Shown one piece after another: positions 23,101 through 36,533 of a stretch of 64,000 nucleotides of DNA (its first letter is position 1; each line of letters begins with the position of its first letter). The translations under genes and the position numbers were made by a program. Source of the DNA: Gyrodactylus bullatarudis (Eukaryota > Platyhelminthes > Monogenea > Gyrodactylidea > Gyrodactylidae); NCBI GenBank assembly GCA_012064415.1, contig SSNU01000155.1, positions 248,001-312,000 on the forward strand, given 5' to 3'. The notes under the pieces were generated by a model. That model was given only the letters and a program-made list of their open reading frames with translations, had not been told where the DNA came from and did no database searches.

Positions 23101-26095
23101 GATCCCTGGACGAAAGACCGAATAAAAATATGCAATCTGGTCAAACTCCTGACTATTCTTTCTTTGATTTCAAAATTCATTTGCTTAATTAACAGTTTTC
23201 AACACGGTCAAGTCATAATTTCGTCCTCTTGAGGAGATATCATCAGAGATATTAGAGAGTTTTTGAGACTAGAAATGGCAGAAGTACATTTGGGAAAATA
23301 ATTTGACCTCATTTCAGGAGACAACACACATTGTCCATAGTTTCTGAGTGTTTCCTTGCAGTTGTCTGGAAACAGTTTATCTCTTGGTCTATTTCCTTGG
23401 TTTAGTCGATGATGATGAAAGAAAATGTCCAAAAATGATTACTTTATCTAAATTTCAGGCTCTGTAGAATATTCTTAGAATAGAATATATACTGTAAGGA
23501 GTCTCAGATGATAACATTTATTTTTAGCAAGATTAGAATTATCGAGTGTTGATACCGGTTAGACTCCTATCCTAATAATCGGTTTTACATTTCAAAAAAT
23601 ATTCATGAGTAACAATGCTGATTTTCAGTATGTATTTGAATGTGTCTATGCAAAAGGAATAAGAGAAATTGTTACAAACGATACAAAGATATATTTCCTT
23701 TTCAAATTCTCAATTGAAATTCTCATGAATTTGAATTAGATGGATAAAGGTAGAAATTCGTGTGAGAGAGAAACATGGCAATAATTCAAACTAACTAAGA
23801 TGCTAACTTGAGTTATGTGTTCGTGGATGTGTCAAAATTGTACATTCAATGAATCATAATTACGAATGTGATATTCGGCACCAAAATAATAAATACTCTC
23901 TTTGCCTTGGCGTGTTTACATCCAATGGAGTACGTGAAAAGTACACTCGTCGAGATTAAGTTTCAAGGATATCCTTCTTTAATGAAATCAAACTCCGAGA
24001 GAAGCTTGGTGCAATAAATTACTCAAATCGAGAAAGAGATTTTTTTGTCATTTTGGCTTGAAAAATATTCAAGAGATTTTTCTGCCTAACGAGTAAGACG
24101 ATCATTGCACTAAAGACTCATTTCATTTTTATTAAATAATAATAATTTTTATAGTAGTAGTAATAGTAGTACAATTAAACACCATGTTATTATCATCATC
24201 ATACAATGTTTTTTTCTTCTTTTCAACGTGGAAGTTGAGGTAGGCAAGTTAGTACATTTGCATGTTATTCTTACTCTGTACTGGTTGGTCATTGATAATG
24301 ATAAAATCCATTAAAATGAGAAATTGATAACACAGGAAATGTAGGATAAAACTAACAGAAATTTATCATTGATAAAATGACTGTTTTAATGAATGGGATA
24401 TCTTTTCCCTGTTTCCTGAAATTGTCCAATGTCAAAAAAAAGTTTTGCCCTATAAAACATATACACAGTGTATAGAGGATAAATGTTTATTATTATAACG
24501 AGAGTATATAAATTCGAGGTTTACTAAAAGTTGTAAGTATTCTTAGTATTGTGTTGTACATTCACTGATCTACTAACGAGTAATGAATGGGATTTCATTT
24601 CATATTCATGTCACAATGAGAATATTTTGAGCGGTCGTTAACATGCATTTGCAGAGACTGAACTTAACAAGAAGGATAATTTTCTTGCCTTGAAATATAA
24701 ATGTCCTACTCACTGATGTAGAGAGATAAGACTACCATATTGTATAAAATGTAGTATTTATAGTTACTGGGACAACCTTACTGACATTCTATAGTAACAC
24801 GTGAGGGAAAAATCCCCTTCATAATTATAAATTCATTGTATTGTTATTGTATTAATATCAATATCATTCCAAGTATTACTCGATCCTGAGCACATTGTAC
24901 ACGTGATACTTGAGCAGTCTGCTTTCCTCTTTAACTAAGCTCTTCTTTGTTGTCGAATGAAGCAATTCCTACTCCCATTATTATTGGGGAAATATTATTA
25001 GTGTATTACTCAAGTTAACATGTTTGATAATGGAGAATTTATTCAAATAGGTATCAATTATCAGTACGTAGATTAAACTAAATAACATCTGGACATACAA
25101 TAAGAAGAATTTCCTTCCATTTTCGGAAAAGTAATGAATTTTTTCTTCTCTCTATTTGAATGAAGGAACTCGTGTCAAATCTCAGGTTACTTTTCTTTCT
25201 TCTAAATAAACTAACCCAACATAGAGAAAATAATGAAATTTCCCTCGTAAGCCAGAATGAATAAGTACAATGTACATTGTTTTGAAGCCATCGTGTATGT
25301 ATTCTGAGTTGGGTAGATGAGAAGCATTATGATTATTCTACTCGAGAGAGTATTCTAAACTAACCTACAAAAAAAGTGAGACAAAGTGAAATAGGTTGGG
25401 ATAGGGGATAGGAGAAAGAGATAGAGAGGGTGGGTGGGGGTTATCGGAATGGGAAATCAAGTTTATGTTAAGGGGGAAGAGGAAATTGAAAAATTGTGAA
25501 CTCAGACATGCACGCACACACACAAACACACTCAGTGAGAAACAAAATAAATAAAGAATCGAAAAGGAGAAAGATAGAGTGAGAGATAGACTGCATGATA
25601 TGCAAAGAACTAAAAAACACACACACACACAAGAGAATTGAGAAACAAATAAAATGCATTGAGTTACATCAAAGTTATACTACTACTACTACTATTATTT
25701 CCATCATCATTTGTGGGAGTTGAACAAGGAAAGGAAGAGGCGGAGAGGGAATGAGAAGACAGAGAGAGAAAGAGAGAGATGATTGAGTAGAATAGGGAGA
25801 AAGAAAGAGAGAGAGAGCTTGAGGGGAGAGGAAACAAAGGCAATTGCATGAATTGAATTGAATAATAAATCAATAATTATCATAATAATTCTCGTTAGTG
25901 TCAGTTCAAATATTCCCTTTATATTATTATGTGAGGATAGTGTATGAAGTAGTCCTGAGGAGGGTCGAGTTTTCATTTTGGGTTTAAGAAAAAAACAGAA
26001 GATCTTTCCTATTGGTGGTGTATTTGGTAAAAATGAAATCAGATGGTAAATAGGAAAGAGAGACTCTAAAAGTCAAATCAATTATCCAGAATGTA

Positions 26096-26380
26096 CTTGA
26101 TAGAAAAGGGAGTATATAATCTATGAATCTGAAAAATGTAAATTTGATAGACATGGGGTGTTAGTCCAGTAGTAGTCTAAGCGATGGACTTTCAATGTTC
26201 ATCATTCTGGGCTACAGGGTATATGTACTGACCAGTCTCTATACAAGTTTGGAATGTTTCTTTACTAACTTGTAAATTAGATACACACTGAGTCTTGTAT
26301 CTCTAATTAGAGATAATAAAAGACTTAGGCACTTTTCCCGAAAACCTAAATAAAAAAAGGATCTAAAATACTTGATAGGT
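26096..26380 (+). repeat. tRNA-like SINE-type repeat, copy A, with hammerhead remnant
   Basis: Aligns in pieces with 58733-59096: GGGAGTAT.TAATCTATGAATCTG, GATAGACATGGGG, GTCCAGT, TTTCTTTACTA.CTT, AAAGACTTAGGCACTT and CTAAAATACTT. At 26160-26198 it resembles the 5' half of a serine-type tRNA: a Pol III A-box-like TAGTCCAGTAG, then CTAAGCGATGGACTT. At 26215-26223 CAGGGTATA and at 26228-26231 CTGA look like the 5' strand of stem I and start of a hammerhead core; then TCTATAC (26238-26244) follows directly, as if helix II and GAAA were deleted. ACTTGATAG occurs at both ends. Confidence 0.65.
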
Positions 26381-27316
26381 AACAAAAATAGGTAACCACT
26401 GTACTACTGGGTTTGCCTGTAAGAGGCAAATTCTCAACAATTTCCAAGGTTAATGAAAAGGCATCTATAGATAGATTGAATATACACTATAATGTTGCGT
26501 GATATAACATCTATAATGATGATAATTTTCCTTAAAAGTTAACTTTAGAGAAAAGACACCATCTAATGAATGAATGAACAGGAATCTTACAACAGGAGTG
26601 AATTACTAATTTCTCATTAAATCAAGAAAGTTAGATTACCTCCTCGATTGAACACGAGATAAAGTCTATTGAAATAAAACATAAAAATTAGTATTTTTCT
26701 ATACATAACATGTGATTTTCTTTTACTGCTTTTTATTTATGGCATAAAAAATTTCGGTTATTTTCAATTTATCTACTAAACTTCTGAATTAATACAGATA
26801 TTATTCTATATATATATTAGGGATGCATGTGTGAATAATAATGATGATGATATCCGTGTTTTTTACTGGAATTTTTATGCAGCATGTAGACCTTTATTAC
26901 AATTCCACACCCTCACTCACACACTAAAACATGCATTAACTCTGAGTCTTTAAGAAGACAGGCTTAACTAGAATGTGAATTTATGGTCAAGGTACATCTT
27001 CTCATTACACAAGTTCAACTTCACATTCATTCGTGTAGGTCGTTGATGGAAGGAAATTTGCCTAAAAGCATTCATCTATCAGTTTAATTTTAGAACTTAA
27101 TCTACAAGTTTTCACTATCTACATTTTTCATCATTCGAATACCTTTGAAGGAGTTGTGCTCAAGTTTAGATGCTTAGTATAGATTTATTAGTTATGACCA
27201 ATTTATTGAAATCATTAATAAAATTAAACACCAAGAAAGCGAAGATACTTATAACATATCAATCAAAATTATAAGAAACTGTTCCCCTAATTTCAAATAT
27301 TTCCTGTATACTTTAT

Positions 27317-28161
27317 TATTATAGCATTTTTATTAAATTTTCTTTACCAAAAGAGTTACTATTAATCAAAATTGACCCTATCCCCAAGAACAAATCTCCT
27401 GAATCCGTAAATGATTTTCGTCCTATTTCTTTGTTGCCTAAACTAACTTGTATTTTGGACTCAATAATTTTATTCTTATTGAAAAAACACATTAATATTA
27501 ATCGAATTGATCCAACTCAACATGGGTTTATTAACTCTCGTTCAACTGAGACCAATCTCCTAGCTTTCTTTTCCCAAATTCAAGAATGTAAACCCTTAAA
27601 TATTCTTAATTTAGTTATATACATTGATTTAAAAAAAGCATTCGATTCTATCTCTTTCAGCTCCATAATGAATGTTCTATCAGAGTATATTAATGATTAT
27701 AACCTTTTAAATGTAATCAACTTATTCTTATCGTCTCGATCGCAATATGACTCTATCAATAACAAAAATTCAAAAATTCGTGAAATTACCTCTGGAGTCC
27801 CCCAGGGAAGCCGTATTGGTCCATTATTATTTAATCTTATTTTTTCAAAAATCCAATCAAATATTTACAATATTAAACTTTTCAAATTTGCTGACGACTT
27901 GAAAATATGTTTTTCGTTTCCTGACAATGCTGTTGATACCGATCTTGTTATGAACTTTATTTCAAAATTGCAACAAGACTTGTCCTATTTTTCTTTACAA
28001 ATTAACTTTACAAAGTTTTTATCTTATTCCTTTTTCTCATCTCTCGAATAATATGATAATATTAATATCCGATTTTTTGAAAGAAAATTTTTAGTTCGTG
28101 ATCTTGGTCTTGAATATGATTACAACTTGCGTTTCGATAATAATCAGACAATAAATATTTA
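27317..28161 (+). pseudogene. Non-LTR retrotransposon reverse transcriptase fragment
   Basis: The frame reads SVNDFRPISLLPKLT, QHGFINSRSTETNLLAF, VIYIDLKKAFDSISF, TSGVPQGSRIGPLLFNLIFS and the catalytic box LFKFADDLKI. These are the palm motifs of CR1/Jockey-like non-LTR reverse transcriptases. A TAA at 28049-28051 interrupts it, but the thumb segment FLVRDLGLEYDYNLRFDNN continues in the same frame to 28161. No endonuclease domain, 5' region or poly(A) tail was found, so it is a relic. An isolated RT frame of about 280 codons surviving with one stop suggests fairly recent insertion. Confidence 0.85.
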
Positions 28162-31100
28162 AAATTTAAAATATTTAAATGTTCTGAAAATGCTTCTACA
28201 AGTGAAGCAAATATTGTTTTCTAAATGCAAATGTTGTGTTTTTTTATTTGTGGGAAAAATGACCTTGCATTTTAATATTCATTCTGTAGAAATCAGGAAT
28301 AATTTTCTTTTGTCGCACAGCAAGTTGCTTAGCAAGTGCTTTTTCTTGTTATTTCTTCCTCTGTTATTTATGAAATGCATATTCTTTCATCAAAATAAAA
28401 TAAATATCTCCCTTCATCTAGGAAGAACTATTCTATCCTTTAAAAAAAAGTAGGAAAACTTACTGACAAACAATTTCTTCCCAATCGTCAATGCCATATC
28501 ATTTCATTCATCAAGATTTTGCTTTGCCTGCCCTTAAGAAGAAGAAGAAGAGGAAATATTCCTACACATCTCATGTAAGAAAAACTAGAAACAGTAGCAA
28601 TTCGCATGTGTTCCATAGAAAATTTCATTCCCTCCTTCGATAAATCGTCATCAAAAGAAGCAAAACTTAAACTTCCAACAAGTCACCGGGTAGCTACTTT
28701 CTGTGTGTCATTCCCCTGCACAAGGACGATTAATTAATTCATTTTCAAGATTTTCCATAGACTTTTGCAGTTGCATAAAAGGAATGGGGTAGCAGAAGAA
28801 AAACAAGCACAGTAAATTTCAAATCACACACACAATATTTTTTATTTCTTTTTTTTCTTGGGAGGATTTTAAAAGTTGATAAAAAATAGGTGGATGAAGA
28901 TAGCTCTCTTATCTTTTTTCACTCTCTAACTCTTGGGAAGTTTAGCAGTGCCTTTCTTCCACCAAAATAAGAATATTATTCAGAATATCCCTTTGGATGG
29001 GAAGGCATGCGTGGGATGTTTGTTTCACACATTTTTATATGAATATTTCACTCACTCACACACACAGAATAAAAGAGAAAAGTTTAATTTTTCTAAATTG
29101 AAAATAGCTAGAAATCAGGATTGTGAGAATATTACTTTTCCAGTGTCGAATTTCATCTTCAAGATTACCAGAGAAAAAAACCATTTCTTTATCAACAAAA
29201 AGAGAAGATTAGTTTTGACTCCCGCGAACAATCCCAGCAGCCCCAATAGATTGGTTACGTCTATCATCCCTAATGAGAAATTTATCCAGTTGGTTTTATA
29301 ATAAATATCAAAAGGTTCAAGAAAAGTAAACAATTCCTATCTAGAGTGTAGGAAGGAAGATGAATTGAATGAATGATGGCATGACATCTGAATTGCAAAT
29401 TGAGAGACATTTGAATTAATCTTGCACTGAGGTTTTTCAACCAACTCCCTCCCTTGGCACACACAGGGGTGTGTGTATAATACGAAAGAATATGCCTTAT
29501 CTGTAAAGTTAGTGTCTTACAAATTCACTTTCATTCTCCAAACAGGATAAATATCGAAAAACTAGGAATATAATAACTGATAATCTACACTTGAAGAATT
29601 ATTTTTCAATTTTATTCTCTATGCTATTAAGAAACAGACTCGCATTCCTATTACTATTATTAAAACTTTCTGTTCTGTTTTTTCACTTGTTCCACCTTCT
29701 ACAAATGGAATTGTCAGAGAATGAATATTGGAAGAAATGGGAATGTTTTGCTTGTATCTTGCTTGAATGGATTTGTCGAGATATTTCTCGATCAGTTTTG
29801 TTCTTTTTCACTTCCCACTCCAAAATGCAGTAATTTTTATTGTTAAGAATGGTAAAAAATGCCCAAGAGACTAAACTCACATCTCAAGCAGAATGCTTTT
29901 CTTGAAAGAACGACAATAAAACTTTCTGTTAAATTATCTGATAAATTATGAATCATAGAGATATATAACGTACATACATATATTATCTATAATGAATACA
30001 CTCAATGATTACTCAAAAAAGAGAGCATATTTTTTATGATTGAGTGGGGTAACATTCTCTCCTATCCTCAACCCTCTTAATTCCAAGTGAGGCAGTTATT
30101 ACTCTGTTAACGTCCTTTGGGAATTTTTCCCTTCACAATGCGAGAAAACAATAATCAATGTAGGATTTTTACGACTAAAGAAAGAACACACTGTACTCCT
30201 ATTCATGGGGAGAGAAATTTTAAAATAAATCCTAGTTGTTAGTCAATCGATAATACTGATCTGAATCTCATTTTACTGGAAAGTGAAACTTGTAGGTCTA
30301 GTGTAGAATGGTTTTTGATCAGAAGATCAATACAAAACATTTGATCAGAATGTTTCAAAATGACAATTACTTCGTTTTCAAGATCGATCAAAGTTTTTAT
30401 TTCATTATTTATAAATAGTACAATTCAAGGTTTCTTACGAGCAAGATCCGACAGAATTTAAATATATGTAAAACTCTGTTTTTGTAGGTTTTGTTGTTCA
30501 CGTGGAGGTGGTGGTGGTGGTTGAATTAGGTGATTTTAGTGCTGTTAGACACTACATTCATGATGATGAAAAAAATACAGGTAACTAAAGTGCTGTGAGC
30601 AAATAACCTGGTTCAATCACATGCTAAAAGTCAATACATCTATGCTCAGAATAAATGGATCGAATCTGTTGCTCGATGAAGGCATTTCTATTCCAACTAC
30701 TCAGCTGAACCATCAACCACCTAGAAATTATTCAGCCATCGACAAGATTAACCTACGTTTCTTTATTGAGCCGATCATTTCTTTGATATTGAAATGAAAA
30801 AATTCAACTTGAGCTCCTCGTCCTTTGGCGATAATAAAGTGTTAAACTGATTTATACTGTTAATCATTGCAATATGCTTATCGTTCCTAATTCTGCTTTA
30901 TCTTGAAGGAATTAATCGCATTACAACGTGGCCGTTGGTGTTACATTGTGTGTATCGTTTCTCAATTGATGTCTGAACAACAACTTTTTATTCTGATATG
31001 TTTTTTTGTGTATGCTCTCTGACTTTATTCATGTAACACGCAACTATCATACTGCCTAAAGTTTAGACTTGTACAGTTGTCAATTGGATTCAAGTTTAAA

Positions 31101-31989
31101 ATATATAGAGAGAATACAAGAAATACAATCAGAAATATAGACATAGAGAGTTTCTTTTTCACATCTCACACAACTGAAAATCAATGAGAACTAATTGACC
31201 TCTAATAAAGATATTTTCTTCTCTTACCTTCTCTCTAACGAAGTTTTGACATGTGAAAAAATGATCATTAATCGACTTATTTCCTTACCTTTCTCAAATT
31301 GTAAACCACATCAGATAGCCATGATGGCCCATGAGAGATGGAAAGCTCTCTCGTTCTAATAACAGTGGTGTATTGCAAAGGCATAATTTGTTCCAGAGTT
31401 GCATTAAAATGTTATGCTTTTCAGTTGTCATGGTATCGTTAAATGCTCTATGGGAGCCATTCAGAGTATAGACTGCTCTACGTTGAAGAATCATAAAAGA
31501 AGGAATGAGTAGATTTTCCAATAAATTTTATTACGCACTCCAACCTTCTCTCTGAGTCTAGTGATTAATGGTGTATCATAAAGTATTATTTTCAGATGCA
31601 GATGTATTTAACTGAGTAAAATACATTTCAAATAAAATACAAACTCCATTATACAATCTGAGAGAGTACTTGACTCTCTACATCTATTTCACCATAGACA
31701 GTCATAGAAAGAACTACCTCTTTGTATATTAAACAGTAATGTGTTTTTTTCAAATTAAAATGTAATGTTAGAAATATCACCTCGTCACTATCAATGAAGT
31801 GAATACTTTCTCTTAACAAAAAAAACAATGACTATTCTCAGTTTATTCTATTGTGTAAGTGGTGAAGCATTTTGAAATTCCTCGTCATTGAGAGAAACGA
31901 CTTCTTGACTACATTGTGAGTTGAATTTTTTGTAGTAGAGATTTCTCTATACCAGAAGAAGAGAGACCCTGCTAACCTCTAATGAATCC

Positions 31990-32013
31990 ACTACTACTAC
32001 TACTACTACTACT
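31990..32013. repeat. (CTA)8 microsatellite
   Basis: Perfect CTA/ACT tandem run. Related TAG/CTA runs recur across the deserts. Confidence 0.9.
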
Positions 32014-33396
32014 CATTTCTAGCAATATCGCATAGATGAAAAGTTTGAAAACAAAAAGAGTATACGAATGCTTTCAGAAGCCACATTCATACAATTTATC
32101 AGCATGAACTACACAATGTAAATTATTCAAAATAATGTAATGTATCAGCTACCGGAAGAGAATACGTTTCTTCTTAGCCTTTGATATTTCTCATCCAATC
32201 TCCAAATCATGATGATTATTCACAGAGTTGATCAATGAAGAGAGTACTTTTTGTTATTCGATCAGATCATCATTAATTTAGTTTAGATCAATTTGGAACT
32301 CAAGAGATATCTGTACATCTTTCCAATAAAAGACAACAAGAGTGAGGACTTCTTTTCTTCTACTAGGTCTGATTTTTTTTCGATTTACTAACTACAGTTA
32401 TTATTTATCGTCATTTTCTCTCGGTGCAACAAAAAGAAATTCTTCTTTTTTCATCGCCTCCAAGGTACATTATGTCCTTATTTCCTTAATTCTAATCATG
32501 GTGATAATGAGTGAGGTTAAGTCTATATTTGCTATTTTTGATTGGTTTCAATTTGAAATTTATGACTTTGAAAATGTTGATAATAACAACTCTTTTATTC
32601 TTCCATCAGTATATGAGTATATGGAGGAAAACTATTCATTTTATTATTTGAGTGTGAGTGTGTAAGCTTTGACATATGCTAGGAATTATGTATTAAATTT
32701 ATTATTGAATAAACTAGGAATATAATAAATAATACATATGTCAGGAGAGGGAAAGGAGGTGGTGGTGGACATACTAGCAGACTATAGTAGTACTATTCAG
32801 TATAGTGTATTGGGTTAGGCTCAGAGTTTGTTAAAGCATGAGTAGAAGATGAAAGAATCTGAAGTAGAAGGTGTGTTTGTGTGCAGAAATTTAATCTGCA
32901 GAAAATAATAGATTAGATTTCCTTATCCCATGGAGAATATTATACATGGAAAATATATACATTACTGAATTGAGATTGAGTATTTTAGATAAAGGGAGAC
33001 ACAATGAGAGAATCGATGAGTATTCTATATTATTCTATACTAGAAATGTAGAAAATCTCTACCTCCTTCTATTCTCTGCTAGAGAAAAAAATGAAGCATT
33101 AAATTCAGGAGAGAGAGATGAGGGAATCTTTAACTTTGTGTATTTCCCTTCAGTGTGTAGGCTGGCTACTAGGTAGCTTGTTTGTGTACTCTCATCTATT
33201 CTGGAGCCAAGAATGAGTACAAATTTACATAGAGTTCTCTGCTACATATATTTTTGATGATGGGCATTGTTTTAAATGCATAGAGCATTCACGTATATTT
33301 CCTTTATTAGATATTACTTTCTGAGTAGTACTTCACAAAGATTGAACAGAGTTGGAGTAGATTTGGGAAAAGAAAGTAACCATCCCCCTTTCTCTG

Positions 33397-33403
<7 letters not shown>

Positions 33404-33427
<24 letters not shown>
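33404..33427. repeat. (CT)12 microsatellite
   Basis: Perfect CT run, one of many GA/CT tracts that are confined to noncoding regions here. Confidence 0.9.
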
Positions 33428-34821
33428 GTAGCCCAGATGATGCTTTATGATTCATCAAAGAGAAACAAAATTTATTTCTACATCATTTCATATGTGAAAG
33501 GGACAAGCTGGCAGTCAGTCAGGCCGACTAGGAAGAAGAAAGAAGCCTACCCGCCTCCCTCTTCTTCTTCTTCTCTAAAATTAAATGCTTACACAAGTGC
33601 TGTATTTCATTGATATAGTATTATTATCTTCTTTCATGCATTGTTGTTACATTTACCATTTAGTTTTCGGCATCCTTTCAACTCAACTCATAAAGTCATA
33701 TGCAAGGAGTCTGCTCAGATTTCCCATTGTCCAAAATGAAAAATTAACTTGAATTCACACTGTATGTATTCATACTGTACCAATATAACTACACTACCTT
33801 AACAATGACGGAGATAATAAAATCAACTCTGACCTCGATTCAATAATACTACTACTTCTAATAGTAACAAGTAGTATATACAATGTACATATATATTATA
33901 TTGAATGTATATATATATATACATAAGCATACACATCAGGGGACAGGAGAGAGTAGGATTTGGATATCATCATCAGCATACTCTCTGGTAATTAGTTGGT
34001 CTATGCATCCTACTCCTTAGCTAGTGTGTAGTAGTAGGTACATACAATGGGGACGGCATATAGTATTTATCGAGCTTTGTTTGATGAGACAGAGAGATGA
34101 GAGGGAAATTTTTTGAAAGAACAAGGCGGTTTTTGATACTGTTTATTTTTTAACTAACTAAATTTAGATTTTCCAATGAGAAAAGTTTCCATTTCAATTA
34201 TAATTTTCATTGTGTATTTTTATTGCATAAATTAAACCTGCGAATTAATCAAGCTTTGTGGATATTCGTCTATTTTGTCATCAAAAGTTTCATCAAATTT
34301 TCATCATCGCAAAGAAAAACAAACAAAAACTGTTTTCATCACGTTGCATGGTTCTGTATTTGTTCTTTTTCTCTTACTCTCTTTCTCATTCATTCTATGG
34401 CCTTGGAGAGAGAGAGAGAGAGAAAGAAATTATCGAGGCAAAAATTATTTGAAGTAATATTGAAAAAAGTTTAATTTCTCAAATTAAAAATTTGGTTCAG
34501 AAATAAAAAAATGAGAAAGAACATCGATCAATGCTTAAACCATACACATTATTGGTATATAATATATATTAAATGATATGATTTAATCGATAATATAAAG
34601 TATTAATACGATTATTTTTCGTTCTTGCTTTTAAATAACTCTCTATCGTGTAAAGCATCAAAGTTCACCGTCATCTAGTAATTGAAGGGAAATATTCTTG
34701 TCAACTTATTATTTTGTTGTTATTGATGCTTAATTTAGGATAGTAAGTCATATGAAATGAATGAATTATACTACACATATTCATAGTAATTATTATTGAT
34801 TCATTGACGAATGAGAATCAA

Positions 34822-34853
34822 CCAATCAGAATCGCTTGAATTTTAGTATATAT
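34822..34853 (+). promoter_or_regulatory. Candidate MXD core promoter (CCAAT and TATA-like)
   Basis: ACCAATCAGA (34821-34830) is a good NF-Y/CCAAT box. TATATAT at 34847-34853 lies about 75 bp upstream of the MXD ATG. The two boxes are closer together than is typical. Chance TATA matches are common in AT-rich DNA. Confidence 0.35.
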
Positions 34854-34925
34854 TGTGCACGTTTTTTCAAAGATAATAATAAACTTTCTTACTAGAATCT
34901 TTCTTTTTATACTTTCTTATTAGTA

Positions 34926-36533
34926 ATGTTAGGAAAATTATCATCAGGAGATGGATTGTTGCTATTATTTGAAGCTGCTAAGCATGTTGTGAATGATGGT
35001 ACGTTAAATTGTTCATAAATGGAAAAAATATTTTTGATTTTATCTCTGATTTTTTGCAGAAACTCAAAAAAACATAAAACCTTCATCCTCTTCTGATTAT
35101 AATAAATCTCGTCAGAATAACTTTCAATTTATCCAACCCAATGGCAGCAATCGTAAACCAGCACAAAAGTAAGCTTTATTGCATACAAAGAAATTGTTTT
35201 TGAAATTTGAAATTTGAATTTTCATCTTATGAAATTTTCCCCCCTCATTTAGATTTCCGCCTAGATCCTCACACAATGAACTGGAAAAGAGTAGAAGAGC
35301 TCACCTTCGAACATGCATGGAAGCCCTTAAACTTCATCTCAACTTTGATACGGATGCAACTAGAATAACAATGCTAAGTATTCTAAAGAAAGCCAGTAAG
35401 ACTATTCAGGTGAGTCGTATGCTAATTTATTTATCTTTCTGAATTTCATTAAGCCTTAAGTATCATGAAGATGAAGATGAAGTAATACAACTAACTACAT
35501 TTCTTATCTAATTCTAGAAGAAAATAACATTTACGATAATTTGAATCAATTATATATATCTGTGTTTAATTTAAGAGTTCTCATTTTTTATTTTATTTTC
35601 TCCTTTTTATGTCATTTTCAATCGATAGGAATTAAAGGATGAAAACAAGTCATTACAGGAGGCTGAGATTAAACAAAAATCACGTTGGAATCAATTAATG
35701 AAAAAGAAGAACCATCTTAAAAAGAGAATAGAAAATCGAAGGTATAATCGTAAAATTCAGAATTGGCGCGAGAGAAATCGAAATTATTCTGAATGTTCAA
35801 TAGCCACAACTTCTTCAGGTGAATATATTTTCTTTTATATAAAAATTAAAATCTATAATTAAAATTCAATATTTATTTATTCTTCTTTTTTCTTGAAAAT
35901 ATAGAAGATTCTGAACTGGATTTGAATTCACGCGGTTCTAACAATCATGAACAGAGATTAGTTTTTCAGACACCCTCGCCTATTTCCAATCAAAGTCTTA
36001 CAATAAATTCTGAGAATATTTTACAGAACAGTTTCATCAAAAATTCAAAACTCATTGATGAGAGTTATCATAAATCTATGTCGCAAGGCTCGACGAAATC
36101 CTTCAGTGGACATTCATCTGCTGGGACTTCACCTCCACCCTTCTCCAATGTCTACGATGCTCTTGATGGATGTAGTCTAGACTCTGGTTTTGAGGAGAAT
36201 CAGATTCTCACACCAAACAGCTCATGCAATGGAATTGAATATGGATTAACAACGCCAACCAATGCTGCTACTACTAACAGTTATTCAAGTCGTAATTCAC
36301 TTAAAGTTCAGAACACTCAATCGAAATCACTCAATACTGATTATAAAATAGCCTCGGTTTATATTGACACAAACAATATCGATTCAAAAGTTCAGCAACA
36401 ACAACAACAAACTCAAATTGTTAACGCTGGAGTGAAGAGGCTCTCATCAACTTCTGGTCACTTTAAGAACAACACTCTTTCAAAGAAGTTTCATTCTACC
36501 TTTGTCAGGACAGATGTGCCCACGGAGAATTAA
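34926..36533 (+). CDS. MXD: MAD/MXD-family bHLH-leucine-zipper repressor
   Basis: Five exons (34926-34998, 35060-35168, 35253-35409, 35629-35818, 35905-36533) encode 385 residues. The N-terminus LLLLFEAAKHVV (about residues 10-21) resembles the Sin3-interaction domain of MAD proteins. The basic-HLH region begins HNELEKSRRAHLRTCMEALK (from about residue 68) and continues RITMLSILKKASKTIQEL, very close to mammalian MXD (NELEKNRRAHLRLCLERLK). A leucine-zipper-like coil follows (to about 150). The long C-terminus is Ser/Asn/Thr-rich with a short glutamine run (VQQQQQQTQ). Such proteins pair with MAX on CACGTG E-boxes and repress MYC targets through Sin3. Introns (61, 84, 219, 86 nt) are all longer than the tiny class. 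MNT is the alternative name, but overall size favours MXD. Confidence 0.88.

Larger units (their letters stand above)
15550..27316. other. Gene desert, 11.8 kb, with repeats
   Basis: No host gene recognised on either strand. Longer open frames here are low-complexity (GA/CT-rich, notably 25365-25976) or lack any family resemblance. Contains the fold-back element at 16642-17130, the SINE-like repeat at 26096-26380, and GA/CT microsatellites near 18832-18846, 19414-19435, 20281-20297 and 25760-25818. It could hold distal regulatory DNA or unannotated UTR/intron sequence. Confidence 0.5.
28162..34820. other. Gene desert upstream of MXD
   Basis: No supported gene. Open frames of 60-122 codons exist (for example 28933-29301) but show no motif, codon regularity or splice context I can defend. 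Contains CTA and CT microsatellites (31990-32013, 33404-33427). Likely 5' regulatory DNA for MXD, by position only. Confidence 0.45.

Noticed and set aside
23212..23252. Minus-strand CUGAUGA followed 17 nt later by GAAA (GAGGACGAAA), a hammerhead look-alike.
   Set aside because: The hairpin UCCUC/GAGGA is offset from the core by extra bases, there is no stem III, and the flanks cannot form stem I. Not in a repeat.
25365..25976. Several minus-strand open frames rich in Leu/Ser/Phe, like membrane proteins.
   Set aside because: They are translations of GA/CT and CA simple sequence in overlapping frames; no splice context or family.
28933..29301. 122-codon plus-strand open frame.
   Set aside because: No ATG at its start, no motif, and ordinary AT-rich composition; a frame of this length is plausible by chance in 64 kb.
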